From contig SVNX01000017.1 in the NCBI GenBank assembly GCA_015066665.1, positions 1 through 51,239 on the forward strand: a DNA stretch of 51,239 nt, in the 5' to 3' direction. Within the stretch, counting starts at the first letter, position 1, and every line of letters begins with the position of its first letter. Source of the DNA: Ruminococcus sp. Lineage in GTDB: Bacteria; Bacillota; Clostridia; Oscillospirales; Ruminococcaceae. Shown here piece by piece: positions 25,951 to 33,749 of this stretch. The notes below the pieces were generated by a model. That model saw only the letters and a list, made by a program, of their open reading frames with translations. It ran no database searches and was not told the DNA's origin. Both the position numbers and the translations under genes were made by a program.

Positions 25951-26187
25951 TCACCAGTTCCTCCAGAAGCTGTGCGATCGCTGCATGCGCTGTACATCGT
26001 TCTGCGTCGGAAAATCGGGGCTGTGCCAGTCGAGCAGCATCACGCCCGTGCTTTTGCGGTTCATTTTGTCGATGTCCGTTTCATCGGGACTCTGCTCCGG
26101 AATGCCATGGGGCTTCCAGACCTGCAGGGCAATCCAGACCTGCTCCGGCGCAAACCAGAGGCAGAAAATATCGCCGGCTTTTGCCAT
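25951..26187 (-). CDS. small protein of unknown function, possibly frameshifted at its end
   Basis: 78 residues. The opening KAGDIFCLWFAPEQVWIALQ and LLDWHSPDFPTQNDV resemble small clostridial proteins with a GDIF start (a pattern also seen in immunity-type domains), but the family is not certain. It ends at HSFWRNW. In another frame of the same strand, translation past this point would read HAAIAQLLEELVIPEE and end DGMMP before a stop near 25900, which looks more like genuine coding sequence than the annotated end. A frameshift is therefore possible. Starts 10 bases after the GNAT stop with GGGGGAT upstream, so it is the last gene of the thiT operon. Confidence 0.55.
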   Translation of the reverse strand: MAKAGDIFCLWFAPEQVWIALQVWKPHGIPEQSPDETDIDKMNRKSTGVMLLDWHSPDFPTQNDVQRMQRSHSFWRNW

Positions 26188-26197
26188 AATATCCCCC

Positions 26198-26668
26198 TTA
26201 CAGAATCTGCTCCATGCCGATTTTCTGCGGCGCCATCCCCATGGCTTCGTAGAATTTCATCGCCGAAGCGTTGCATGTCCAGACGTTCAGTGTCACATTA
26301 TAGCAGCCGATGGCGCGGGCATAGTCCAGTACATATTCGTACAGTGCAGTGCCCACATGCTGTCCGCGGGCCGCTTCATCCACACAGAGATCATCAATGT
26401 AGAGCGTGCGGATATCAGTGAGAATATTGTCGCCGCTGTGTGCCTGCAGGATGCAGAAGGCATAGCCGAGCATCGTGCCGGCATCGTCAAAGGCCGCAAA
26501 TACCGGCCGTGCTTCATCCTCAAGCAGAGCCGCCAGCTCCTCGGGCGTGTATTTCGTGCAGTCCGCCTTGAAAAGATCGGGGCGGCCGTTGTGATGCACC
26601 ATCAGCACCTGCCCGAGCAGGCGGAGAATGGCGGGAATATCGCTTTTCTGTGCGTTGCGGATTGTCAT
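26198..26668 (-). CDS. GNAT-family N-acetyltransferase
   Basis: 156 residues, a single GNAT domain: IRNAQKSDIPAILRLLGQVL at the N terminus, LYIDDLCVDEAARGQHVG (acetyl-CoA loop of the R/Q-x-x-G type, here ARGQHVG), and LNVWTCNASAMKFYEAMG at the end. Uses acetyl-CoA to acetylate an amine; substrate unknown. AGGAGG before the ATG, 14 bases after the previous gene's stop, so it is co-transcribed. Confidence 0.85.
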   Translation of the reverse strand: MTIRNAQKSDIPAILRLLGQVLMVHHNGRPDLFKADCTKYTPEELAALLEDEARPVFAAFDDAGTMLGYAFCILQAHSGDNILTDIRTLYIDDLCVDEAARGQHVGTALYEYVLDYARAIGCYNVTLNVWTCNASAMKFYEAMGMAPQKIGMEQIL

Positions 26669-26682
26669 TGCAGAACCTCCTG

Positions 26683-27615
26683 TCAGAGCGTTTCGGGCAG
26701 AATCATTTCATCGGCCATGGGCACAAATCCGAACGCCTCATAGAGCGGCCGTCCCATGGCAGTGGCTTCAAGTGTGATGTGGGTGATGCCCCGTCCATGT
26801 GCATCGTCCACGAGCATGGCAAGCACCTTCTTCGCAATGCCCCGCCTGCGATGGTCGGGGGCAGTGTACATGTTCATGATGTAAGCCTTCTGTCCGGTGG
26901 GATTATGGACGGTCGGCATGACCTGATAGTAGCTCACACCGCCCGCACCGACGAATTCTTCGCCATCAAAAACGAGCAGAGCCGTGTGGCTGCCGTCCGT
27001 AAAAGCCTTCTCGTAATAACGGCGGGAGGCTTCTTCGACTGCGGAGAGATCCGCCGCCTCGGGGAGGCTGTTGGCTGCACGCAGCACCTCAATGCGTGTG
27101 CGGACAAGCGTATCCAGATCGGCAAGGGACGCCGTGCGGAAGGTGAGCTGCTTTTCACGGCAGGCAAGGTATTCGGCCACAAGATAGCAGTTCTGCAGAT
27201 CCTCCTCATCAAGTCCGCGGAAGGCAAACAGCTCGTCCCAGAGCAGATGACTCATTTCGATGTGGAATTCTCCCGTGACCTCGTCAATGCCCACAAAGAT
27301 GCGGGTCTGGTCACGATAGATGGGATCGTCGGTGAAAAAGCGTGCGCCCGTCCCCTGATTCTCGAGCCAGAAGGTTCTGGGACGGGGCAGGGTGCCCGCA
27401 GGGAGCTTGGCGGCACTATGGGGATTTTCGGTGATGTTGTCGCTGACAATGGATGCGGCATAGGCATCCTTGAATTCGGTCAGCGGATAGCGTGCCAGCA
27501 GATAGGCGATCAGCTCTGTACCGCTCCTGCGGTTGGGGGTGAGGCGGTCACGGTATTTCTGATGGATGACCCGCCATTCGGCAAGCATCTCCGGTGTCGG
27601 TTCAATGCAAAGCAT
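26683..27615 (-). CDS. two-domain GNAT-family acetyltransferase
   Basis: 310 residues. The N-terminal ~150 residues (MLCIEPTPEMLAEW to about EMSHLLWDELFAF) match no family I recognise. The C-terminal half is a GNAT domain: FRTASLADLDTLVRTRIEVL, YIMNMYTAPDHRRRGIAKK (Q/R-x-x-G/A CoA loop, RRRGIA) and HITLEATAMGRPLYEAFGF. The Met at 27615 is used because AGGAG lies seven bases upstream. Located between thiT and a second GNAT gene in an operon under a TPP riboswitch, which makes a link to thiamine or pyrimidine salvage possible but unproven. Confidence 0.8.
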   Translation of the reverse strand: MLCIEPTPEMLAEWRVIHQKYRDRLTPNRRSGTELIAYLLARYPLTEFKDAYAASIVSDNITENPHSAAKLPAGTLPRPRTFWLENQGTGARFFTDDPIYRDQTRIFVGIDEVTGEFHIEMSHLLWDELFAFRGLDEEDLQNCYLVAEYLACREKQLTFRTASLADLDTLVRTRIEVLRAANSLPEAADLSAVEEASRRYYEKAFTDGSHTALLVFDGEEFVGAGGVSYYQVMPTVHNPTGQKAYIMNMYTAPDHRRRGIAKKVLAMLVDDAHGRGITHITLEATAMGRPLYEAFGFVPMADEMILPETL

Positions 27616-27628
27616 GGGGAGACTCCTT

Positions 27629-28291
27629 TCATGCTGCCGCCGCCGCAGGCTCACGCTTTTTGGCAAGATACGGTACTCTTGCCACAATCAGTGCGGCAAT
27701 TGTCGTCAGAAGGATCTCCGGAATCATGTACAGGCCGTTGTAGAAGACCGAGTAAATCAGGGCGAGTTCTGTGCCGGAGCAGTGTGCCATGATCACATCG
27801 CCGATCGCATAGAAACCTTCCTGCGTGAAGAACCACTCCGCCCATGAGCCGAAGAAGAGCGCACCGGAAATGATGTGCACAAGATACCGCAGTCCCAGTG
27901 CCGTGAATGTACCCAGTCCCAGTGCAAGGGAGGGGGAGAAGCGCTTCCGGAAGAGACCGCCAAGTCCCAGTACCGTGTAGGCTGCCACATAGTCAAGCAG
28001 CACGATGCAAATGCCCATCCCGAGCACCTGCATGGTGGAGAGACCGTCCTGCGGCAGGAAGAAGCCGCGCACATTGCCAAAGCCGGTGGCAATCTGAATC
28101 AGGCTGAAGACAAAGGCGGAGAACAGCCCCCATTTCACGCCGTAGCGATAGGAGAGCAGCACGACCGGCAGCATGGAAGCGATCGTGATGCCGCCGCCGA
28201 ACGGCAGCTGGAACGGCTGGATCACCGTCAGCACTGCGGCAATGCCGAGCAGTACGCCGGTTTCGGTCAGTCGAAGCGTTTGGTTTTTCAT
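27629..28291 (-). CDS. thiT: thiamine-specific ECF transporter substrate-binding subunit
   Basis: 220 residues with six predicted membrane spans. GVLLGIAAVLTVIQPFQLPFGG at the N terminus, SMLPVVLLSYRYGVKWGLFS, the family block LDYVAAYTVLGLGGLF, and WAEWFFTQEGFYAIGDVI all fit ThiT, the S component that binds thiamine for the shared ECF energising module (encoded elsewhere). The true start is ATG 28291; the codon before is TTG. AAGGAT lies upstream. The TPP riboswitch just upstream confirms the substrate. Stop and next start are 13 bases apart. Confidence 0.95.
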   Translation of the reverse strand: MKNQTLRLTETGVLLGIAAVLTVIQPFQLPFGGGITIASMLPVVLLSYRYGVKWGLFSAFVFSLIQIATGFGNVRGFFLPQDGLSTMQVLGMGICIVLLDYVAAYTVLGLGGLFRKRFSPSLALGLGTFTALGLRYLVHIISGALFFGSWAEWFFTQEGFYAIGDVIMAHCSGTELALIYSVFYNGLYMIPEILLTTIAALIVARVPYLAKKREPAAAAA

Positions 28292-28313
28292 CAAATCATC
28301 CTTTCACGGGAGC

Positions 28314-28341
28314 AAAAAACGTCACCGGAAACCGATGACGC
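28314..28341 (-). terminator. riboswitch expression-platform terminator
   Basis: Minus strand CGTCATCGG-TTT-CCGGTGACG followed by TTTTTTG, between the TPP aptamer and thiT. Forms when TPP is bound and stops transcription. Confidence 0.85.
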
Positions 28342-28349
28342 AAAGAATC

Positions 28350-28432
28350 CATGTTTCCCTACGTCGGCATTATCCGCATCAGGTTATGGGTCGAAGCAAA
28401 TGCTTCCTCTCAGCCATGACAGCTCCCCTTTG
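28350..28432 (-). promoter_or_regulatory. TPP (THI-box) riboswitch
   Basis: On the minus strand in order: GGGGAGC, CTGAGAGGAAG, ACCC, AACCTGATGCGGATAATGCC and CGTAGGGA, the conserved THI-box blocks for the pyrimidine and pyrophosphate arms. It precedes thiT and a terminator hairpin, so thiamine pyrophosphate should switch the operon off. Confidence 0.97.
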
Positions 28433-28442
28433 TGTTGGTTCT

Positions 28443-28471
28443 ATTATACTATATATACCGGCGTTTGTCAA
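28443..28471 (-). promoter_or_regulatory. promoter of the riboswitch-thiT operon
   Basis: Minus strand TTGACA (28466-28471), 17 bases, TATAAT (28443-28448): perfect consensus boxes. Confidence 0.9.
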
Positions 28472-28554
28472 GGCAGGGGGGCGGGAAAAGCGATGTGTAT
28501 GATGCACGCTTTTCAGCAGCAGTCCCATGAAATCCACGCCCATGGAGGGTCACA

Positions 28555-29605
28555 CAAGCCCCCCTTGTGCATTTTCCGCTCACAGAAGACGGTTTCAAAA
28601 GGCGAAAGCCTTTGGCGGCGGCGGTGCGCAGCACCGCCATCCATCGCCCCTTCCCTTCGGGAGCAGGGGGAGTCACAGCAGAGCCGCCCCCTTGTGCAGT
28701 CTGCCGCTCACAGAAGACGGTTTCAAAAGGCGAAAGCCTTTGGCGGCGGCGGTGCGCAGCACCGCCATCCATTGCCCCCTCCCTTCGGGAGCAGGGGCAG
28801 TCACAGCAGAGCCGCTCCCTTGTCATCTTCCGCTCACAGAAGGCGGTTGCAAAAGGCGAAAGCCTTTGGCGGCAGCGGTGCGCAGCATCGCCATCCATCG
28901 CCCCCTCCCTTCGGGGGGAGGGCAGTCACAGCAGCGCCGCCCCCTTGTGCAGTCTGCCGCTCACAGAAAACGGTTGCAAAAGGCGAAAGCCTTTGGCGGC
29001 GGCGGTGCGCAGCACCGCCATCCATCGTCCCATCTCTTCGGGAGCAGGGGCAGTCACGTCAGCGCCGCCCCCTTGTGCATCTGCCGCTCACAGAAGACGG
29101 TTTCAAAAGGCGAAGCCTTTGGCGGCGGCGGTGCGCAGCACCGCCATCCATCGCCCCCTCCCTTCGGGAGCAGGGGCAGTCACGGCAGAGCCGCCCCCTT
29201 GTGCATCTGCCGCTCACAGAAGACGGTTTCAAAAGGCGAAAGCCTTTGGCGGCGGCGGTGCGCAGCACCGCCATCCATCGCCCCTCCCTTCGGGAGCAGG
29301 GGCAGTCACAGCAGCGCCAACCCCTTGTGCATCTTCCGCTCACAGAAGACGGTTTCAAAAGGCGAAAGCCTTTGGCGGCGGCGGTGCGCAGCACCGCCAT
29401 CCAACGCCCCCTCCCTTCGGGAGCAGGGGCAGTCACGGCAGAGCCCCCTTGTGCATCTTCCGCTCACAGAAGACGGTTTCAAAAGGCGAAGCCTTTGGCG
29501 GCGGTGGTGCGCAGCACCGCCATCCATCGCCCCCTCCCTTCGGGAGGGGGTCGGGGGGAGGGCAGTCACGGCAGAGCCGCCCCCTTGTGCAGTCTGCCGA
29601 ACGAA
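28555..29605. repeat. eight tandem copies of a ~126-bp unit
   Basis: The marker CCGCTCACAGAAGACGG recurs with starts (at CACAGA) near 28581, 28709, 28835, 28962, 29089, 29215, 29341 and 29465, spacing 124-128. Each unit has hairpins AGGCGAAAGCCT and GGCGGTGCGCAGCACCGCC and a CCCTTCGGGAG hairpin, ending in CAGTCACAGCAGAGCCGCCC. A degenerate last edge lies near 29600. It lies between the thiT promoter and the promoter of the large RNA. Confidence 0.97.
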
Positions 29606-29669
29606 ATCGTTTTCAACATGTGCAGTCTTCACAAAGTACAAAAAATCACAAAAAACTTTGAAAAACCTA

Positions 29670-29698
29670 TTGACATTTCACAAAAGCCGTGGTATAAT
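29670..29698 (+). promoter_or_regulatory. strong sigma-A promoter of the large non-coding RNA
   Basis: TTGACA (29670-29675), 17 bases, TATAAT (29693-29698): perfect consensus boxes and spacing, with an A-rich stretch upstream. Confidence 0.85.
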
Positions 29699-29704
29699 AG
29701 AATC

Positions 29705-30260
29705 AAGATAAAGGAACTGCAGCACTTTATACAGGCAGAGCTTCCCATCGGGAACTAAGGCATGACCTTCGGTGGAAGCAATCGGTCGAAAAGGAGGCGA
29801 GCCCCGTGGAAAATATGGAATCATGGCAGCAGGCGGCTTCGCCGTCCGCAGTTAAGTGAATGGGAACAGACGGCTATCAGTGCATGGCGGGTTCCAAGTG
29901 AATGAAATCAATTCTGCGGATTTCGGTTGAGCAATGCCAATTCCTGTATGCGAACAAGTTTCAACGCCAGTGTACAGGAACGCGTGCATAGGACTAAACA
30001 GGCACCTGAAACTTTACATAGTATGCATTAGTTCGATTCTTCTGACTGGAGGGTTTCCCATGGAAATGTGATCCTGCCTTCAATCATCAAGGAAAGCTGG
30101 GATGCGATGTGAAAGTAATGGTTAATCGGATTTTAAAAGAACCCAGATAAAGGACGTGTTTTACCGATGCACAAAATGATGACCGCGGCTTGACCGCATC
30201 GATACAATTGAATAGAAGCAAATTCTCCCGGATATGTGTCTATCCGGGAGTTTGTGTTTG
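29705..30260 (+). ncRNA. large structured non-coding RNA (~555 nt), class unknown
   Basis: Bounded by a consensus promoter and a terminator hairpin, with no open frame longer than a few tens of codons on this strand. Visible helices: CTTCCCATCGGGAA near 29741, a GGCGGCTTCGCCGTCC stem-loop near 29833, TTCCTGTA (29940-29947) with TACAGGAA (29973-29980), GGTTTCC-CAT-GGAAA near 30053-30065, CGATGC with GCATCG (around 30164 and 30196). It is AT-richer than the repeat arrays beside it. It does not show tmRNA, RNase P, SRP, 6S or group I/II intron landmarks that I can recognise. Size and isolation recall large ornate RNAs such as ROOL, OLE or GOLLD, but I cannot assign it. A 17-codon frame with a ribosome site lies inside (29806-29859). 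Confidence 0.65.
30225..30260 (+). terminator. terminator of the large RNA
   Basis: CTCCCGGATA-TGTGTC-TATCCGGGAG followed by TTTGTGTTTG. Confidence 0.75.
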
Positions 30261-30262
30261 TA

Positions 30263-30754
30263 TCAGTGTTTTTTGATTTCGGGGAGGAGACTGTTGACGT
30301 CGACATAGTAATGGCGATAGTCCCCGTCCTTGCAGTAGACACGCACAGAGGCATCCATGAGGAGGGACGTCGGATCGAAGTAGATGTTCTGGCTCCGGAA
30401 AAGATGAATGGCACCCGTGACAGGATCTGTGAAGCAGCATTCGGCAAAGTACGGACAGCGGCCGTTCACACGGACATTGTAATTGGGCTGGACGCTGGTT
30501 ACTGTGGCAGTGATAAAGTGCCCTTCGGCAACAATCCGGCGGAGCAGCTTGCGTTTCTGCCAGCCAAAAAGAAGCATGGCCGTGCCGGTGAGCAGGAAAA
30601 TCAGCCCCACACCGCCGAAGATCAGAAGAAAAAGCCGGTCAGCCCCACGCAGCATAAGTCCCAGCAGGGCAAAAAACAGCCCGAGCGGTGCAAAAATCAT
30701 CCCCACAATGTCTGTGGCAGAAAAGGAAAATTTCGGTTCTGTCTGCTTGTACAT
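30263..30754 (-). CDS. small membrane protein of unknown function
   Basis: 163 residues. Two spans (about 16-36 and 43-65: GLFFALLGLML and LIFGGVGLIFLLTGTAMLL), then a soluble domain of about 95 residues with ITATVTSVQPNYNVRVNGR and VRVYCKDGDYRHYYVDV, a layout like the DUF3592 type (membrane hairpin plus small beta domain). No known function. Start at 30754 follows AAGGA at 9 bases. Convergent with the large RNA; single-gene unit with its own promoter. Confidence 0.75.
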   Translation of the reverse strand: MYKQTEPKFSFSATDIVGMIFAPLGLFFALLGLMLRGADRLFLLIFGGVGLIFLLTGTAMLLFGWQKRKLLRRIVAEGHFITATVTSVQPNYNVRVNGRCPYFAECCFTDPVTGAIHLFRSQNIYFDPTSLLMDASVRVYCKDGDYRHYYVDVNSLLPEIKKH

Positions 30755-30799
30755 GTGTATCAGTCCTTTCGTTGCGCGATTCACGAATCAGCCGATTTC

Positions 30800-30828
30800 A
30801 TGATACCAGATTTTGCTTTCTTTGTCAA
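30800..30828 (-). promoter_or_regulatory. sigma-A promoter of the small membrane protein
   Basis: Minus strand TTGACA (30823-30828), 17 bases, TATCAT (30800-30805). Confidence 0.7.
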
Positions 30829-30846
30829 GAAATTTTTCCAAACCCC

Positions 30847-30875
30847 TTGCAATTCCGACGAAGTTCGTGTATAAT
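30847..30875 (+). promoter_or_regulatory. sigma-A promoter of glyA
   Basis: TTGCAA (30847-30852), 17 bases, TATAAT (30870-30875). The leader is only about 50 bases and has no room for a glycine riboswitch. Confidence 0.8.
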
Positions 30876-30929
30876 AAAAATAGCTGTTGTTCGACAGCCT
30901 GAAATACGAATACAAAGGAGAATCCACCT

Positions 30930-32186
30930 ATGTTTAACAATCTGATCGACACCATCGGTTATGTGGAAAGCGTTGACCCCGAGGTTGGCGCAGGCATGCA
31001 GCAGGAGCTGGCACGCCAGAGAAGAAACCTCGAGCTGATCGCAAGTGAAAATATCGTTTCCCCGGCTGTGATGGCAGCAATGGGCAGCGTTCTGACAAAT
31101 AAGTACGCTGAGGGCTATCCGGGCAAGCGTTACTACGGCGGCTGCGAATGCGTTGACGTTGTAGAGAAGATCGCCATCGAGAGAGCATGCAAGCTCTTCG
31201 GTGCCAAGTTTGCCAATGTACAGCCCCATTCCGGCGCACAGGCAAATACTGCTGCCTATTTCGCAGTGCTGCAGCCCGGTGATACCGTTCTGGGCATGAG
31301 CCTTGCAGACGGCGGTCATCTGACACATGGTTCTCCTGTGAATCTGTCCGGTAAGTACTTCAACTTCGTTTCCTACGGTCTGGATGATGAGACTGAAACC
31401 ATCAACTATGAGACAGTCTACAAGCTGGCTGTGAAGCACAAGCCCCGCCTGATTGTAGCTGGTGCATCCGCATATCCGAGAGCAATTGATTTCAAGAAGC
31501 TCTCCGAGATCGCAAGAGCCGTTGGCGCACTGTTCATGGTGGATATGGCACATATCGCAGGTCTGGTTGCAGCAGGTCTCCATGAGTCTCCGGTTCCCTA
31601 TGCGGACATCGTAACCACCACCACTCACAAGACCCTCCGTGGCCCGAGAGGCGGTCTGATTCTGACCAACAACGAGTACCTCGCAAAGAAGATCAACTCC
31701 GCAATCTTCCCCGGCACACAGGGCGGCCCTCTGATGCACACCATCGCAGCTAAGGCAGTATGCTTCGGCGAAGCTCTGAAGCCCGAGTTCAAGGAATACC
31801 AGAAGAGAATCATCGAGAATGCAAATGCACTCGCTGAGGGTCTGGTAAAGCGCGGCTTCAATCTGGTATCCGGCGGTACGGACAACCACCTGATGCTGGT
31901 TGACCTGCGTCCGTTCAACATCACCGGCAAGGAGCTGGAACACAGACTGGACGAGGTATATATCACTGTGAACAAGAATGCAATCCACAACGATCCCGAG
32001 AAGCCGTTTGTCACCAGCGGTATCAGAATCGGTACACCGGCTGTGACCACCAGAGGTCTGGGCGTTGAGGAAATGGAAATGATCGCTGAATACATCTACC
32101 TGTGCGCAACGGACTTCGAGAACAAGGCAGACGAGATCCGTGCAGGCGTGACTGCGATCTGCGAGAAGTATCCGCTGTATCAGTAA
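30930..32186 (+). CDS. glyA: serine hydroxymethyltransferase
   Basis: 418 residues, normal length. PLP enzyme of fold type [21 protein letters not shown] near the N terminus, [25 protein letters not shown], and [13 protein letters not shown] with Lys234 as the cofactor lysine. Interconverts serine and glycine and charges tetrahydrofolate with one-carbon units for purine and thymidylate synthesis. AAGGAG before the ATG. Single-gene unit with strong promoter and terminator. Codon use looks highly biased, as expected for a strongly expressed enzyme. Confidence 0.97.
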   Translation: MFNNLIDTIGYVESVDPEVGAGMQQELARQRRNLELIASENIVSPAVMAAMGSVLTNKYAEGYPGKRYYGGCECVDVVEKIAIERACKLFGAKFANVQPHSGAQANTAAYFAVLQPGDTVLGMSLADGGHLTHGSPVNLSGKYFNFVSYGLDDETETINYETVYKLAVKHKPRLIVAGASAYPRAIDFKKLSEIARAVGALFMVDMAHIAGLVAAGLHESPVPYADIVTTTTHKTLRGPRGGLILTNNEYLAKKINSAIFPGTQGGPLMHTIAAKAVCFGEALKPEFKEYQKRIIENANALAEGLVKRGFNLVSGGTDNHLMLVDLRPFNITGKELEHRLDEVYITVNKNAIHNDPEKPFVTSGIRIGTPAVTTRGLGVEEMEMIAEYIYLCATDFENKADEIRAGVTAICEKYPLYQ

Positions 32187-32205
32187 AATATCATACATCA
32201 AATGG

Positions 32206-32232
32206 GGGCGGACGGAGGTGTCCGCCCTTTTC
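32206..32232 (+). terminator. terminator of glyA
   Basis: GGGCGGAC-GGAGGT-GTCCGCCC followed by TTTTCT. Confidence 0.85.
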
Positions 32233-32306
32233 TATATCCTGCGAATCGTTTTCTGCGAGGAGTCCGCCCTCATACTCCTCTCAAGAAATGTGTTCTTGCG
32301 TCCTAA

Positions 32307-32404
32307 CGTTTTCTATATGCCCCTGTTGGGGCATATAGAAAACGCCTTGGGATTCTCAAGGGATTCCATCCCTTGAGCGGGGGTGTGGGGGCAGAGCCCC
32401 CACA
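32307..32404. repeat. three consecutive perfect hairpins (REP-like)
   Basis: A 17-bp perfect stem around TGTT (32307-32323 with 32328-32344), then CTCAAGGGAT-TCC-ATCCCTTGAG, then GTGGGGGC-AGA-GCCCCCAC. None has a T tract. Related hairpin blocks occur at 38645-38698 and 48607-48623. Confidence 0.85.
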
Positions 32405-32432
32405 AAATAATTCACCGAAAGGAGCTGATACC

Positions 32433-33692
32433 ATGCCACTTGCCGATTCCATCCGACCGAAAACCCTTGATGATGTTGTCGGACAGCAGCATCTGCTGGG
32501 GGAGGGGAAACCCCTGCGCCGCATCATCGAAAGCGGACGCATTCCCAATATGATTTTCTACGGCCCGTCCGGCATCGGGAAAACCACCCTTGCCAGCATC
32601 ATCGCAAGCCGCACCAATATGACCCTGCACATCCTCAACGGCACGCAGGCAGGCGTGTCCGACATCAAATCCGTCATCGCCGATGTGGGGACGTTCGCCT
32701 CGATGAACGGCATTCTCTTGTACCTCGATGAGATCCAGTACCTCAACAAAAAACAGCAGCAGAGTCTGCTTTCCTATATCGAAAACGGCGATATTACGCT
32801 GATTGCATCCACGACCGAAAATCCCTATTTCGCCGTGTACAATGCCGTCATCAGCCGGAGCACCGTCTTTGAATTCAAGCCCGTCGATGCAGCCGAGATG
32901 GAAAAAGCCGTCCGCCGTGCTTTCCGCATTATGCAGGAAGAACAGGGGAATGCCATCGAAATCGAGGAGGGCGTGACTGCCCATATCGCACAGGGCAGCG
33001 GCGGCGATGTCCGCAAGGCGATGAATGCCGCAGAACTCTGTGTCCTCTCCGGTGAACCGACCGCCGACGGCATCCGTGTGACCATGGACATTGCAAAATC
33101 GCTCACACAGCGCAGCAATATGCGCTATGACCGTGACGGCGATGCGCATTACGATATCCTCTCCGCACTCCAGAAATCCATCCGCGGCAGCGATGAAAAT
33201 GCCGCTCTTCATTATACCGCAAGACTGCTGGAAGCGGGTGATCTCATTTCCCTCACAAGGCGTCTGCTCGTGATTGCGTGTGAGGACATCGGCCTTGCCC
33301 ATCCGCAGGCCGTGGCAATTGTAAAGGCCTGTGTGGATACCGCATTGCAGCTGGGTCTGCCGGAAGCGAGAATTCCGCTTGCAGAAGCGGTGATCCTGCT
33401 GTGCACGTCACCGAAATCGAACTCGGCGATCAATGCCATCGATGCTGCCATTGCCGATGTGCGATCGGGCGATTACGGCGATATTCCGGCATATCTGAAG
33501 GACGGCCACTATGGCGGCGCCCAGAAGCTCGGCAATGCCATCGGCTATCAGTACCCCCACGCATTCCCGAACCATTATGTGCAGCAGCAGTATCTGCCCG
33601 ATAACATCGCCGACCATGTCTATTATGAATTCGGCGATAATAAGCAGGAGCAGGCCGCTGCCGCCTACTGGAAGAAGATCAAGAATGAATAA
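32433..33692 (+). CDS. rarA: replication-associated recombination protein A (MgsA/WRNIP1 family)
   Basis: 419 residues. Clamp-loader-like AAA+ ATPase: DVVGQQHLLGEGKPLRR, Walker A GPSGIGKTT (44-52), Walker B LLYLDEIQ (Asp99-Glu100), sensor 1 ASTTENPYFAV, then the C-terminal tetramer domain with LVIACEDIGLAHPQAV and HYGGAQKLG. Acts at stalled replication forks with single-strand-binding protein and RecA. Start at 32433 follows AAAGGAG; upstream in-frame codons lie in the hairpin element. Length and motifs are complete. Confidence 0.95.
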   Translation: MPLADSIRPKTLDDVVGQQHLLGEGKPLRRIIESGRIPNMIFYGPSGIGKTTLASIIASRTNMTLHILNGTQAGVSDIKSVIADVGTFASMNGILLYLDEIQYLNKKQQQSLLSYIENGDITLIASTTENPYFAVYNAVISRSTVFEFKPVDAAEMEKAVRRAFRIMQEEQGNAIEIEEGVTAHIAQGSGGDVRKAMNAAELCVLSGEPTADGIRVTMDIAKSLTQRSNMRYDRDGDAHYDILSALQKSIRGSDENAALHYTARLLEAGDLISLTRRLLVIACEDIGLAHPQAVAIVKACVDTALQLGLPEARIPLAEAVILLCTSPKSNSAINAIDAAIADVRSGDYGDIPAYLKDGHYGGAQKLGNAIGYQYPHAFPNHYVQQQYLPDNIADHVYYEFGDNKQEQAAAAYWKKIKNE

Positions 33693-33717
33693 AAAAAGCC
33701 GCAGAAGCGGCTTTTTT
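33692..33717. terminator. bidirectional terminator between rarA and the alarmone synthetase gene
   Basis: AAAAAGCCGC-AGAA-GCGGCTTTTT with A and T tracts on both sides, serving the two convergent genes. Confidence 0.9.
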
Positions 33718-33749
33718 ATATGTAAGGATACAAAGGGGCGGCAGCCGCC

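Noticed and set aside
28449-29758. Several long frames of AHRRRFQKAKAFGGGG type on both strands through the 126-bp array
   Set aside because: The unit length near a multiple of three keeps frames open in all copies; no start signals, and translated text only repeats the DNA period.
30025-30050. tRNA-like T-loop (GTTCGATTC) inside the large RNA
   Set aside because: The flanking bases do not pair as a T stem and no acceptor or anticodon arms can be drawn; treated as part of the larger RNA.
30876-30929. Glycine riboswitch before glyA, lysine riboswitch before dapF, purine riboswitch before guaA
   Set aside because: Leaders are too short or lack the conserved blocks; only the TPP riboswitch at 28350-28432 is supported.
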